DNA of 64,000 nt from Archangium sp. (GTDB lineage Bacteria; Myxococcota; Myxococcia; Myxococcales; Myxococcaceae). Both the position numbers and the translations under genes were made by a program. Positions 51,170 to 59,571 of the stretch are shown piece by piece. The notes beneath the pieces are model-generated. The model ran no database searches. It had not been told where the DNA came from and was given only the letters and a program-made list of their open reading frames with translations. Every line of letters starts with the position of its first letter. Position 1 is the first letter of the stretch. The stretch covers positions 124,001 through 188,000 of the forward strand of contig JAUXRX010000015.1 of the NCBI GenBank assembly GCA_030681645.1, given 5' to 3'.

Positions 51170-51240
51170 CGTTCACCCCGAGCGAAGTCGAGGGGCTACT
51201 TCGCTGAGCGACCGTCCCTCGACTCCGCTCGGGATGAACG
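51170..51240. repeat. Inverted pair of family A repeats, possible terminator
   Basis: The left arm 51170-51195 (CGTTCACCCCGAGCGAAGTC then GAGGGG) and right arm 51216-51240 (CCCTCGACTCCGCTCGGGAT then GAACG) are inverted copies of the same module, able to form a stem of about 24 bp with few mismatches and a loop of about 20 bases. They lie between the convergent ends of the amidohydrolase and TIGR04552-like genes. Confidence 0.8.
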
Positions 51241-51261
51241 GCGACGGCGAACCGATCATCT

Positions 51262-52266
51262 TCACTCCTCGAAGGGCCGCTCGAGCCGCTCGAGCACCCG
51301 CTCCCGCTGGCGCTCCTTGTAGGCGTCGTGGCTGTTCTGCCCGCTCTCGTTCGCCCTCGCGGTGCGGCGATCGACGACCTGGAACTCGACCATCGCGTAC
51401 ACCACGCACCCCAGTCGCTCGATCTCGGGCGTGTGCTCGAGGCTCGTCGACGGCTCCAGGCGCAGCGGCAGATCGACCACGAAGTCGAGGTGCCGGTAGG
51501 TCGGGCCCGACGACTCGTTGAGCGGGCGATCGTTCGACTCGCCCGCCTCCTCGCCGGGCATGGGCACGATCTCGTTCTGCGACTGCCCGGGGATGACGTA
51601 GTTGAAGGGGAAGAGGTGCTTGGTGAAGTGCAGGATGACCGCGGGAATCTGGTCCACTTCCTCGACGATCACCCGGAAGCGGATCTTGTCGTAGACCTGC
51701 GCGGCCAGGGTCTCGCGCTTGGCCAGCAGCTTGAGCACCAGCGCCTCGCGCGACTTCTCGCCCCCATCGAACTCCACGATGGGGAAGCCCGTCTCGCGCA
51801 GCGAATCGACCACGCGCTTCACCTCGGCCGTGGCCAGGGCCACCAGGTTCCGCTCGGAGATGGGCACGTGAAAGAGCAGCTCGCGCCCGTTCATGTGGTT
51901 GATGGTGTTCATCACCTTCAGGGTGAAGCACGCCGAGGTGCGCACCGCGCGGGGCGCCTCGTGGCGCGTGAGCAGGAAGACCTCGCGCACGTCCTTCGCC
52001 CCCGACACCTCGACGGGGACCTTGCGCCCCAGCGTGCCCTCGAGGAAGCGCACCGACTCGTCCAGCAGGTGCTTCAGGTAGCGCGCGTCGCGCGGGTGCT
52101 GCCAGTCGAGCTTGTTGAGCCGCAGCAGCGCGTCGACCTGCTCGAGGCTGGTGAAGTCCATGCCGCGCCAGTCGACGACCGAGTCGCCCGCCAGCACATG
52201 CCGCACGATCTCCAGCTCGCGTGGCTGCATGCCCAACCGGTTCAACCAACCTCGCAGGGAATTCAT
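51262..52266 (-). CDS. Conserved myxobacterial protein (TIGR04552-like)
   Basis: A 334-residue soluble protein. Blocks include LEQVDALLRLNKLDWQHPRD, FLLTRHEAPRAVRTSACFTL, VYDKIRFRVIVEEVDQIPAV and HLFPFNYVIPGQSQNEIVPM. I recall a deltaproteobacterial family with this pattern named TIGR04552; the KIRFRVI and DQIPAVI strands also look a little like the RelA/SpoT synthetase fold, but catalytic residues were not traced. It has no signal peptide or helix. ATG at 52266 (a GTG two codons earlier would overlap the sigma-54 activator stop). It is probably co-transcribed with that activator. Confidence 0.65.
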   Translation of the reverse strand: MNSLRGWLNRLGMQPRELEIVRHVLAGDSVVDWRGMDFTSLEQVDALLRLNKLDWQHPRDARYLKHLLDESVRFLEGTLGRKVPVEVSGAKDVREVFLLTRHEAPRAVRTSACFTLKVMNTINHMNGRELLFHVPISERNLVALATAEVKRVVDSLRETGFPIVEFDGGEKSREALVLKLLAKRETLAAQVYDKIRFRVIVEEVDQIPAVILHFTKHLFPFNYVIPGQSQNEIVPMPGEEAGESNDRPLNESSGPTYRHLDFVVDLPLRLEPSTSLEHTPEIERLGCVVYAMVEFQVVDRRTARANESGQNSHDAYKERQRERVLERLERPFEE

Positions 52267-52268
52267 CG

Positions 52269-53243
52269 TCACGGCCCCTTCACCACACCTGCGGCCGTCG
52301 GTCGACGACGCACCAGCGTGCGGGCGCTCACATGCAGCCTCCGCGCCGCGCGCGCCCTGTTCCCCATTTCAGAGGAGAGCACCGCGTCGATGTAGCGCTC
52401 GGTCACCTCGGCCAACGTGAGGGAGAGTGGCAGCTCGAGCAACGCGTCAGGCACGCGCGAGCGCATCACCGGGGGCAGGTCCGTCGGCTGCAGCCGCTTG
52501 CCCGACTCGAGCAGGCACAGCTGCTCCACCAGGTTGCGCAGCTCACGCACGTTGCCCGGCCAGCGCCACGTGGCGAGGCGGGCGCGCACGGCCTTCGGAA
52601 AGGTAGGCGCCGCCACCCCGTGCTGCGCGGTGCAGTGGCGCACGAAGTAGTCGAGCAGCGGCTCGATGTCGGCGGGGCGCTCGCGCAGCGGCGGCACCGT
52701 GAAGGTGATGCCCTGAATCCGGTAGTACAGGTCGGCGCGAAAGCGGCCGGCCGCCACCTCCTCGGGCAACGACTTGAGGGTGGCGCAGATCAACCGCACG
52801 TCGGCCGCCAGCTTCGCGGTGCCCCCTAAGCGCATGAAGCGATGCGACTCGAGGAAGCGGAGCAGCTTGGGCTGCAGTGAGAGCGGCAGCTCTCCGATCT
52901 CGTCGAGGAAGAGCGTGCCCCCCGACGCCGCTTCGATCTTCCCGATGGCCCGCTCGGTCGAGCCGGTGAAAGCGCCGCGCTCGCGGCCGAACAGCTCGCT
53001 CTCGAACAGCTGCTCGGGGATCGCCGCGCAGTTGATGGGGACGAAAGGCCCCGCCCGCCGGTGCGACAGCTCGTGGCAGCGCCTGGCCATGATGTCCTTG
53101 CCGGTGCCGCTCTCACCCAGCAGGGTGATCGTGACGTCCTTTTCCGCGACCTTCTGGATCGACGCATCGAGCCGTTTCATCGCCTTCGAGGTGAACACGG
53201 GCTCGAAAAGAACGACATCCTGGCGCTTTCTTGAACCCGCCAT
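52269..53243 (-). CDS. Sigma-54-dependent transcriptional activator without receiver domain
   Basis: A 324-residue AAA+ activator of the PspF type. Walker A GESGTGKD (residues 43-50), GAFTGS loop for sigma-54 contact, Walker B GGTLFLDEIGE, sensor/Arg-finger region LRERPADIEPL, and a C-terminal Fis-like helix-turn-helix (NRARAARRLHVSARTLVRRR). No regulatory domain precedes the AAA+ module apart from a short N-terminus (VVLFEPVFTSK), so it is not controlled by a phosphorylated receiver. Target genes are unknown; the downstream TIGR04552-like gene is the probable operon partner. ATG at 53243 (GTG at 53246 possible). It is divergent from a methyltransferase gene. Confidence 0.9.
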   Translation of the reverse strand: MAGSRKRQDVVLFEPVFTSKAMKRLDASIQKVAEKDVTITLLGESGTGKDIMARRCHELSHRRAGPFVPINCAAIPEQLFESELFGRERGAFTGSTERAIGKIEAASGGTLFLDEIGELPLSLQPKLLRFLESHRFMRLGGTAKLAADVRLICATLKSLPEEVAAGRFRADLYYRIQGITFTVPPLRERPADIEPLLDYFVRHCTAQHGVAAPTFPKAVRARLATWRWPGNVRELRNLVEQLCLLESGKRLQPTDLPPVMRSRVPDALLELPLSLTLAEVTERYIDAVLSSEMGNRARAARRLHVSARTLVRRRPTAAGVVKGP

Positions 53244-53305
53244 CACATGACCCCTGTTAATTCAATGACTTACGACTGGACCCAGACCTGCACAGCCACT
53301 CTGCC

Positions 53306-54076
53306 ATGGAAGGACCCGACCCGCTCGCCGAGGAGATCCGCACGAGGCTCACCTCGCGGCAGCCGGTCTCCGACGAGCAGTTCGATCAGCTGCTCCCGGT
53401 GCGTCCGCGGATCCGCTCGGCCAGCTACTGGTCGAGCGTCGAGGTGGCGCAGACCGCCTCGCGGTGGCTGACGGAAGCCGGGGCGCAGCGGGTGCTCGAC
53501 GTCGGCTCGGGCGTGGGCAAGTTCTGTTCGATCGCCGCGCTCTCGTCGTCGCGGCGGGTGTGGGGCGTGGAGCTGCGGCCTGACCTCGCGCTCGCGGCCC
53601 GGCAGCTGGCGCAGCGGCTGGGCGCCGAGGTGGTGATCCTCGACGGCACGCTCGAGAGCGTCGACCCGGGCCGCTTCGACGCCTTCTATTTCTTCAACCC
53701 CTTCGCCGAGCACCTCGCGGAAGTGCACGAGCGCTACGACGAGCGGTTCCCCGCCTCGGTCGACGGCTTCATCAACGACGTGCGCATCGTCGAGCGGTGG
53801 CTGCGCGCAGCGCCTATCGGCACGGCGATGGTCAGCTACAACGGGCTGGGCGGGCGCATCCCCCTCTCGTGGGTGGTGGAGAAGTCGGACCTGGTGAACG
53901 GCGACCACCTGCGCCTGTGGGTCAAGCGCGGCCTCGACGACTCGAACGACGCGATCATCGAGGTCAACGAGTACCTCCTGCCCGCGAGCCGCCTGGCGAG
54001 CCTCATTCACGGCGGAGATCCCCGGGTGAAGGGCAACAGCCTGGTGGCGCGCCTCGTCTCTCCGGGGTCGAGCTGA
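53306..54076 (+). CDS. SAM-dependent methyltransferase
   Basis: A 256-residue protein with the class I methyltransferase core: motif I RVLDVGSGVGKFCSI, motif II-like WGVELRPDLALAARQLA, and the strand FDAFYFFNPFAEH where other family members have the NPPY-like motif. The DAFYFFNPF sequence is reminiscent of the DOT1-like group but not decisive. No substrate is suggested. Its stop codon overlaps the next gene's ATG (TGATG), so the two are translated together. Upstream is the sigma-54 activator, divergent, with 62 bp of AT-richer DNA between them. Confidence 0.82.
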   Translation: MEGPDPLAEEIRTRLTSRQPVSDEQFDQLLPVRPRIRSASYWSSVEVAQTASRWLTEAGAQRVLDVGSGVGKFCSIAALSSSRRVWGVELRPDLALAARQLAQRLGAEVVILDGTLESVDPGRFDAFYFFNPFAEHLAEVHERYDERFPASVDGFINDVRIVERWLRAAPIGTAMVSYNGLGGRIPLSWVVEKSDLVNGDHLRLWVKRGLDDSNDAIIEVNEYLLPASRLASLIHGGDPRVKGNSLVARLVSPGSS

Positions 54077-54465
54077 TGGGCTGGGGCGTCGGCCAGAGCA
54101 GCGTCGGGCTCATCGGCGCGCAGGCGCCCGAGACCGAGAAGCTCCCGCTCTTCTTCTCGGAGCGCGGCTTCGTGGTGCACCGCTGGCCTGGGCTCGTGCC
54201 CGCCTCCAGCCTGGTGGGGGTGAAGACGGCGCTCGTGCTCTTCGCCGACGCCTTCGAGCCCGAGGCGATCGTCGCGTGGCTGCCCCAGGTCACCAGGGCC
54301 GCGCCGAGCCGCCTGGTGGTGGTGCTCACCGCGCCGGCCCGCTTCACCGGCCCCACGGCCCTGCGGGGAGAGAACGTGATGCTGCTGGTGCGGCCCGTGC
54401 TCGCCTGGCAGCTCGTCGACGTCATCCGCCATCACCTGCAGCGGAAGGTGAAGGGGCGCGCATGA
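54076..54465 (+). CDS. Receiver-like protein lacking the phospho-acceptor Asp
   Basis: A 129-residue single-domain protein with the alternate strand/helix order of a response-regulator receiver: VGLIGAQAPETEK, FFSERGFVVHRWPG, TALVLFADAFEPEAIVAW, SRLVVVLTA, NVMLLVRPVLAWQLVDVIRH. The Thr of LTA is kept, the usual Lys is Arg in LVRPVLAW, and the acidic pair and phospho-Asp are missing from their positions. It therefore cannot be phosphorylated in the normal way and may act as a constitutive or ligand-controlled partner. It is coupled to the methyltransferase upstream. Confidence 0.65.
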   Translation: MGWGVGQSSVGLIGAQAPETEKLPLFFSERGFVVHRWPGLVPASSLVGVKTALVLFADAFEPEAIVAWLPQVTRAAPSRLVVVLTAPARFTGPTALRGENVMLLVRPVLAWQLVDVIRHHLQRKVKGRA

Positions 54466-54538
54466 GACCAGAAACACGCCACGACGCGGTTCTCGTGCTA
54501 CCGCTCGTCCTGCACACACGAGAAAGGGTCCCTTCATC

Positions 54539-56509
54539 GTGACGCTGTTCCTGGCGAGCTTTCCGGTTCTGCTGCTCGGCGCGGCGCTGGCCGCTGCGCT
54601 GAAGAACAACCGGCTCAGCGCGGCGGCGGCCATCGGAAGCCAGGCCGTGGCGATGGTGCTGGTGACCGCCGGCATCGCGCCCCTCTTCGCCGGTGCGCCC
54701 CCGATGGAAGCGTCGTGGAGCTGGCCCCGCCCCATCGAGCACGTCTCGCTGCACCTCGACGGCCTGGGGGCCTTCTTCCTCGCCTGGTCGCTGCCCATGA
54801 CGTTGCTGGGCACCATCTTCGCCACCGGCTACCTCAAGCCCCACTTCGACAAGGGCCGTCGCGGCGGCACGCACTACGCGCTGCTCACCATCACCTCGCT
54901 CTCGTTCGTGATCGTCTACTCGGTCGAGAACGCGCTCCTGTTCCTGCTCGGCTGGGAGATCGCCGCCGTCGCCGCCTGGCTGCTCGTCATCTGGGACTAC
55001 CGCAACCAGAAGATCCGCTTCGCGGGCTTCAACTACATCGTCTCGACGCAGGTCGGCCTCTTCGTGCTGGTGGCCGCGTTCATGCTGCTGCACAGCGCCA
55101 CCGGCTCGATGGAGTTCTCGGCCTTCGGCCAGTACCTCTCGCAGCCCAGCCCGATGCGCTCGACCATCTTCATGCTGCTGGGCGCGGCCTTCGCCCTCAA
55201 GTCGGCGTTCTTCCCCTTCCACACCTGGCTGCCGCGCGCCCACGCCGCCGCGCCCGCGCACGTGTCGGCGCTCATGTCGGGGGTGATCCACAAGGCCGGG
55301 CTCTTCGGCTTCCTCCGCTTCACCCTGCTGATGGGCAAGCCCGAGGAATGGATGGGGTGGACCGTGCTCGCCTTCGGCGGCCTGTCTGCGTTGTTCGGCG
55401 TGCTCTCCACGGCGACGCAGCGCGACTTGAAGCGGCTGCTCGGCTACTCCTCGACCGAGAACGTGGGCATCGTCGCGATCGGCTTCGGCGTCGGCTACCT
55501 CGGCTGGGCGTGGGACCTCCCGGGGCTGGCGATGCTCGGCTTCGCGGGCGGGCTGCTGCACCTCTTCAACCACGCGCTGTTCAAGTGCCTGCTCTTCTAC
55601 GCGGCGGGCGCCGTCTACCACGCCACCCACACCGTCGACCTCGAGCGCCTCGGCGGGCTGGCGAAGAAGCTGCCGCGCACCGCGATGCTCTTCCTCATCG
55701 GGGGCCTGGCCATCGCCGCGCTCCCGCCGCTCAACGGCTTCGTGAGCGAACTCGTCATCTACTCCGGGCTGCTCTCGGGCCTCGCGCCGCACCCCGAGCA
55801 GAACGTGGTGCTCACCGTGGCCGCCGCCGGGCTCGCCTTCGTGGGCGCGGTCAGCGCGCTGTCCATCGTGCGCGCGTTCGGCGTCGTCTTCCTCGGCAAC
55901 CCGCGCGAGCCGGCCTTGCACGTGCGCGAAGACCCGCCGGCCCCGATGCTGGCCCCGATGCTGCTGCACGCGGTCGGGGTGGTGGTGGTGGGCGTGGCGC
56001 CCGCCGCCGGGCTCGCGCTGGTCAACGGCGCGCTCTTCCCCTTCCCCATGTCGGCGTCCGCGGGCGTCGCGCTCGAGCCGCTCGGCCCGGCCCTCTGGTT
56101 GAGCCGCGCGCTCGCCGTCACCCTGTTGATCGCCGGCGTGTGGAGCTGGCTCTCGGGCCGCGCCGCGCGGCGCAGCGCCACCTGGGGCTGCGGGTACGGC
56201 GCGCCCACCCCGCGCATGCAGTACACGGGCAGCTCGTTCGCCGAACACTTCGCGCGCATCTTCGACGCGTTCCTCCCGGTGCTGCGGCGCGGCCACCCGC
56301 CCGAAGAGCTGTTCCCCCGGCACGCCACCGCGCTGGCCACCCACCACGCTGACCCGGTGGAGCGGCGCATGTTCGAGGTGCTGGGCCGCGGTGAGGAATA
56401 CGTCGCGCAGGCCACCGAGAAGATCCCCGAGCAGCCGCGCTTCGCCTTCGCCGCCGGCCTGCTCGCGCTCTTCGTCATCGGGCTGGTGCTCATCGGGGTG
56501 CTGCGATGA
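54539..56509 (+). CDS. HyfB/NuoL-like proton-pumping membrane subunit
   Basis: A 656-residue protein, almost entirely transmembrane (about 16 helices). The Mrp/NuoL fingerprint is there: LLFLLGWEIAAVAAWLLVIW (Glu in the membrane), the LPRAHAAAPAHVSALMSGV loop, KRLLGYSSTENVGIVAIGFG and HLFNHALFKCLLF with His/Lys residues of the channel. This is the HyfB/HycC-type antiporter-like subunit of group 4 hydrogenases and related complexes. GTG at 54539 follows a leader without a strong ribosome site. First gene of an operon of seven overlapping genes (54539-61810). The protein ends with a soluble helix. Confidence 0.9.
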   Translation: MTLFLASFPVLLLGAALAAALKNNRLSAAAAIGSQAVAMVLVTAGIAPLFAGAPPMEASWSWPRPIEHVSLHLDGLGAFFLAWSLPMTLLGTIFATGYLKPHFDKGRRGGTHYALLTITSLSFVIVYSVENALLFLLGWEIAAVAAWLLVIWDYRNQKIRFAGFNYIVSTQVGLFVLVAAFMLLHSATGSMEFSAFGQYLSQPSPMRSTIFMLLGAAFALKSAFFPFHTWLPRAHAAAPAHVSALMSGVIHKAGLFGFLRFTLLMGKPEEWMGWTVLAFGGLSALFGVLSTATQRDLKRLLGYSSTENVGIVAIGFGVGYLGWAWDLPGLAMLGFAGGLLHLFNHALFKCLLFYAAGAVYHATHTVDLERLGGLAKKLPRTAMLFLIGGLAIAALPPLNGFVSELVIYSGLLSGLAPHPEQNVVLTVAAAGLAFVGAVSALSIVRAFGVVFLGNPREPALHVREDPPAPMLAPMLLHAVGVVVVGVAPAAGLALVNGALFPFPMSASAGVALEPLGPALWLSRALAVTLLIAGVWSWLSGRAARRSATWGCGYGAPTPRMQYTGSSFAEHFARIFDAFLPVLRRGHPPEELFPRHATALATHHADPVERRMFEVLGRGEEYVAQATEKIPEQPRFAFAAGLLALFVIGLVLIGVLR

Positions 56510-57429
56510 ACCCCGAACACCTGGGCGACGTGCTGGTGTTACTGGTGATGCCTTTCCTCCTCACGGGCATCATCAACCGGGTCAAGGCGCTCTGGTCGGG
56601 CCGCAAGGGGCCTCCGCTGTTCCAGCCCGCGTGGGACGTGCTGCGGCTCTTGCGCAAGAAGCCGGTCTACAGCACCACCACCACCCCGCTCTTCCGCATC
56701 GCGCCCTGGGTGCTGCTGATCACCTCGCTCGCGTCTGCGCTGGTGACGCCGCTCCTGGGCTCGGCGCCGCTGGTGACCTTTGCCTTCGACTTCGTGGTGC
56801 TCGCGTACGCGTGGGGCCTGGGCCGGGCGGCGGTGATGCTGGCCGCGCTCGACACGGGCAGCTCGTTCGAAGGCATGGGCGCCGCGCGCGAGGCGACCTT
56901 CGCCACCCTGGTCGAGCCCGCGCTCTTCCTGGTGGTGGGCGCGCTGGGGCTGTTCACCGATTCCCATACGCTGGCCGGGGCGCTGCGGCTGCACGTGGAA
57001 GACGGCGCGAGCGCGCTGGCCTGGGCGAGCGCGGTGGTGTGCCTGCTGGTGGTGCTGCAGACCGAGACGGCGCGCATGCCGGTGGATGACCCCACCACGC
57101 ACCTCGAGCTGACCATGGTGCACGAGGTGATGGTGCTCGACCACAGCGGGCCGGAGCTGGCCGCGATCCAGGTGGCGAACGGGGTGAAGCTGCTGGTGGG
57201 CTCGGCTGTGATCGCCACCCTGCTCAACCCGTGGGCGGGCGAGGGCTCGGCGGTCTCGATGGGCGTGACGCTGGGCGCGAGCGTGCTGGTCGCGGTGGTG
57301 GTGGGCACGATCGAGTCGTTGATCGCGCGGCTCAAGCTGCGCACGGTGCCGCAGTACGTGGGCGTGGCGATCGCCGCGGGCGCGATCGCGCTGCTCGCCA
57401 CCACCTGGCACCTCGGAGGCGCGCGATGA
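56506..57429 (+). CDS. NuoH/HyfC-like quinone-site membrane subunit
   Basis: A 307-residue protein with seven to eight helices, related to HyfC/HycD/NuoH. The cytoplasmic loop RVKALWSGRKGPPLFQPAWD followed by LLRKKPVYS and the later segment MPVDDPTTHLELTMVHEVMV are the family's conserved loops facing the hydrophilic arm. This subunit links the electron-transfer arm to the pumping arm. Its ATG overlaps the previous stop (ATGA). Confidence 0.9.
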   Translation: MNPEHLGDVLVLLVMPFLLTGIINRVKALWSGRKGPPLFQPAWDVLRLLRKKPVYSTTTTPLFRIAPWVLLITSLASALVTPLLGSAPLVTFAFDFVVLAYAWGLGRAAVMLAALDTGSSFEGMGAAREATFATLVEPALFLVVGALGLFTDSHTLAGALRLHVEDGASALAWASAVVCLLVVLQTETARMPVDDPTTHLELTMVHEVMVLDHSGPELAAIQVANGVKLLVGSAVIATLLNPWAGEGSAVSMGVTLGASVLVAVVVGTIESLIARLKLRTVPQYVGVAIAAGAIALLATTWHLGGAR

Positions 57430-58070
57430 GCACGCTGCTCATGGCCCTGCTGGTGGCGATGGTGCTGCCCCTGTTCCTGGGCAACTGGCGCGCCAGCCTC
57501 TTTGGACTGTGCTGCCAGGGCTTGCTGATGGCGTGGATCGTGGTCGAAGGCCGGCCCGAGCTGGCTTCGCCCGATGACTGGCTGACGCTGGTCGACCTGG
57601 TGCTCGTACGCGGGCTGCTCGCGCCCTTCTTCCTCTACGAGGTGCTCAGCGCGCGCGAAGCGGGGGCGCGCAACGACGTCATTCCGCCGAACCTGCTCTC
57701 GTGGACGTTCGCCGGAGTGCTGGTGCTGGTGGCCTTCAACTTCGCCTCGTCGATGGTGCCGGAGGCGGGGGACGAGCGGCAGACCGTGGCGGTGGCGACG
57801 GCCGGCCTGCTGCTGGGCTTCCTGGTGCTGTCGACGCAGTCGGGGCCGTTCAGCCAGATGGTGGGCGCGCTGCGCTTCGAGAACGCGCTGGCGTTGTTCG
57901 AGCTGGGCGGCGCGTCGCACCACGACGAGTCGATCCTCGTGCACGCCGGGCAGTTGGTGGTGTTCCTGCTCACCATCGGGTTGTTCCGCTGGTACCTCGA
58001 GACGGTGGGCCCGTCGGCGCCGGCCACGGTGCTGTCGGCGGGCGACCTTCCAGAGGGGCCCACGCTGTGA
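57426..58070 (+). CDS. HyfE-like membrane subunit
   Basis: A 214-residue protein with about six helices and the HyfE/MnhC-like pattern (ALLVAMVLPLFLGNWRASLF, VTLVDLVLVRGLLAPFFLYE, LVLSTQSGPFSQMVGALRFE NAL). It forms part of the proton channel next to HyfF. The ATG overlaps the preceding stop (ATGA), and the stop overlaps the start of a 28-residue frame (GTGA). Confidence 0.85.
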   Translation: MSTLLMALLVAMVLPLFLGNWRASLFGLCCQGLLMAWIVVEGRPELASPDDWLTLVDLVLVRGLLAPFFLYEVLSAREAGARNDVIPPNLLSWTFAGVLVLVAFNFASSMVPEAGDERQTVAVATAGLLLGFLVLSTQSGPFSQMVGALRFENALALFELGGASHHDESILVHAGQLVVFLLTIGLFRWYLETVGPSAPATVLSAGDLPEGPTL

Positions 58071-58153
58071 GCGGCTTCGTCCTCAAGGCCTTCCCGTACG
58101 TCGCGAGCGGTGGCCAGCTCGATCAACCCGCTCACCGCGCGGTGACCGGATGA
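58067..58153 (+). CDS. 28-residue micro-ORF bridging two hydrogenase-like genes
   Basis: A GTG-started frame (MSGFVLKAFPYVASGGQLDQ, then PAHRAVTG) overlaps the stop of the HyfE-like gene by GTGA and its own stop overlaps the start of the HyfF-like gene by ATGA. Both junctions have the same architecture as the other genes of this operon. It has no family similarity and may be a true small subunit, a translational bridge or the remains of a shortened gene. The bridge alone keeps ribosomes coupled from the HyfE-like to the HyfF-like gene. Confidence 0.45.
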   Translation: MSGFVLKAFPYVASGGQLDQPAHRAVTG

Positions 58154-59571
58154 TCGCCCTCGCCCTCGCGCTGGCGCCGTTGATCGCAGCCCTGGCGCTG
58201 TCGTTGGGGCGCATCCGCGCGCGCGCCACCGACGTGCTCGTGACCACCGGGCTGCTGTGCACGGCCCTGGCGATCACCGAGGTGGCGGTGCCCACCTCCG
58301 AGCTGATGTTCCTGCGGCTGGTGCACCTCGACTCCACGGGCCGGCTCTTCCTGGTGCTGGTCAACGGCATCTTCCTGGGCGTGTCGGCGTACGTGGCGGG
58401 CCGGGTGAGATCGACCCCCGAGCTGCGCGACGAAGGCGCGCGCTTCTCGACGCTCGCCCTCGCCTTCCTCGGCGCGACGAACGTGGTGTTGATGGCCAAC
58501 CATCTCCTCGTGCAGTGGATCGCGCTCGAGGCCACCACCATCGCCATCGCGCCGCTGATCATCCGCCCCGGGGTGGGGTCTTCGCGCCAGGCGTCGTGGC
58601 GCTACTTCCTCTTCTCGTCGGTGGGCCTGGGCCTGGTGGTGCTGGGCTTCATGTGCCTGGGCCGGGGCATGGAAGCCGCGGGCCACGCGCCGAACTTCTT
58701 CCTCGATCAGCTGCCGCCGGTGACCGGCCCGTGGGGCAAGCTGGGGCTGGCGCTGATCATCCTCGGGTTGGGCACGAAGCTGGGCCTGGCCCCGATGTAC
58801 AGCTGGCTGCCTGAGGCCTACGACGAGGCGCCCCCGGCGGTGACGGCGTTGCTGGGCGCGGTGCAGTTCAACTGCGCGCTGGTGATGCTGCTGCGCGTGG
58901 TGCAGGCCTGGCGCGCCGACAACGCCACGCTGGTGACCACCGAGCTGTTGTTGATGGGCGTGGTGTCGATGGTGGTCTCGACGGCGAGCATCATCGCCAC
59001 CAAGAACATGAAGCGCCTGCTCGCCTACGCCTCGATCAACCACGCGGGCGTCATCGCCATCGGCCTGGGCATCGGCAAGGGCGCCTCGTACGGCGTGCTG
59101 CTCTACGTGATCAGCAACGCGTTCATCAAGGCGATCCTCTTCCTCACCGCGGGGAAGATCAAAGCGCACTACCGCACCAAGGACACCCGCAAGATCCAGG
59201 GCCTGATCAAGGACCTCCCGTACAGCGGCGCCTTCCTCATGGTGGGCACCTTCGCGCTGCTCGGGTTCCCCCCCTTCGGCAGCTTCTTCGGCGAGCTCCT
59301 CATTCTCTCGGCGCTGGTCGGCGCGGGGCAGTACCTGGTGTTCGCGGCGTTCTGCGTGCTCATCACCATGACCTTCGTGGCCACGGGCCGGACGATCTTC
59401 CCGATGATCTGGGGCGAGCCGGTGCAGGCCGTCACCTGGCCGCGCCAGACGCTGAGCTCGGTGGCGCCCAAGCTGGTGTTCCTGATCGCGCTGATCGCCC
59501 TGGGGGTCTTCGTGCCGCCGGTGGTGAACGAGCTCTTGCGTGACGTGGCGAGCTCGCTGGAGGGCCGATGA
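58150..59571 (+). CDS. HyfF/NuoN-like proton-pumping membrane subunit
   Basis: A 473-residue protein with about 14 helices of the antiporter-like family. Motifs: VLMANHLLVQWIALEATTIA (Glu in the membrane), LGTKLGLAPMYSWLPEAYDE, APPAVTALLGAVQFNCALVM and NMKRLLAYASINHAGVIAIG. It resembles HyfF, which occurs beside HyfB in hydrogenase-4-like complexes. The ATG overlaps the stop of the micro-ORF (ATGA), and its own stop overlaps the next gene. Confidence 0.9.
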   Translation: MIALALALAPLIAALALSLGRIRARATDVLVTTGLLCTALAITEVAVPTSELMFLRLVHLDSTGRLFLVLVNGIFLGVSAYVAGRVRSTPELRDEGARFSTLALAFLGATNVVLMANHLLVQWIALEATTIAIAPLIIRPGVGSSRQASWRYFLFSSVGLGLVVLGFMCLGRGMEAAGHAPNFFLDQLPPVTGPWGKLGLALIILGLGTKLGLAPMYSWLPEAYDEAPPAVTALLGAVQFNCALVMLLRVVQAWRADNATLVTTELLLMGVVSMVVSTASIIATKNMKRLLAYASINHAGVIAIGLGIGKGASYGVLLYVISNAFIKAILFLTAGKIKAHYRTKDTRKIQGLIKDLPYSGAFLMVGTFALLGFPPFGSFFGELLILSALVGAGQYLVFAAFCVLITMTFVATGRTIFPMIWGEPVQAVTWPRQTLSSVAPKLVFLIALIALGVFVPPVVNELLRDVASSLEGR

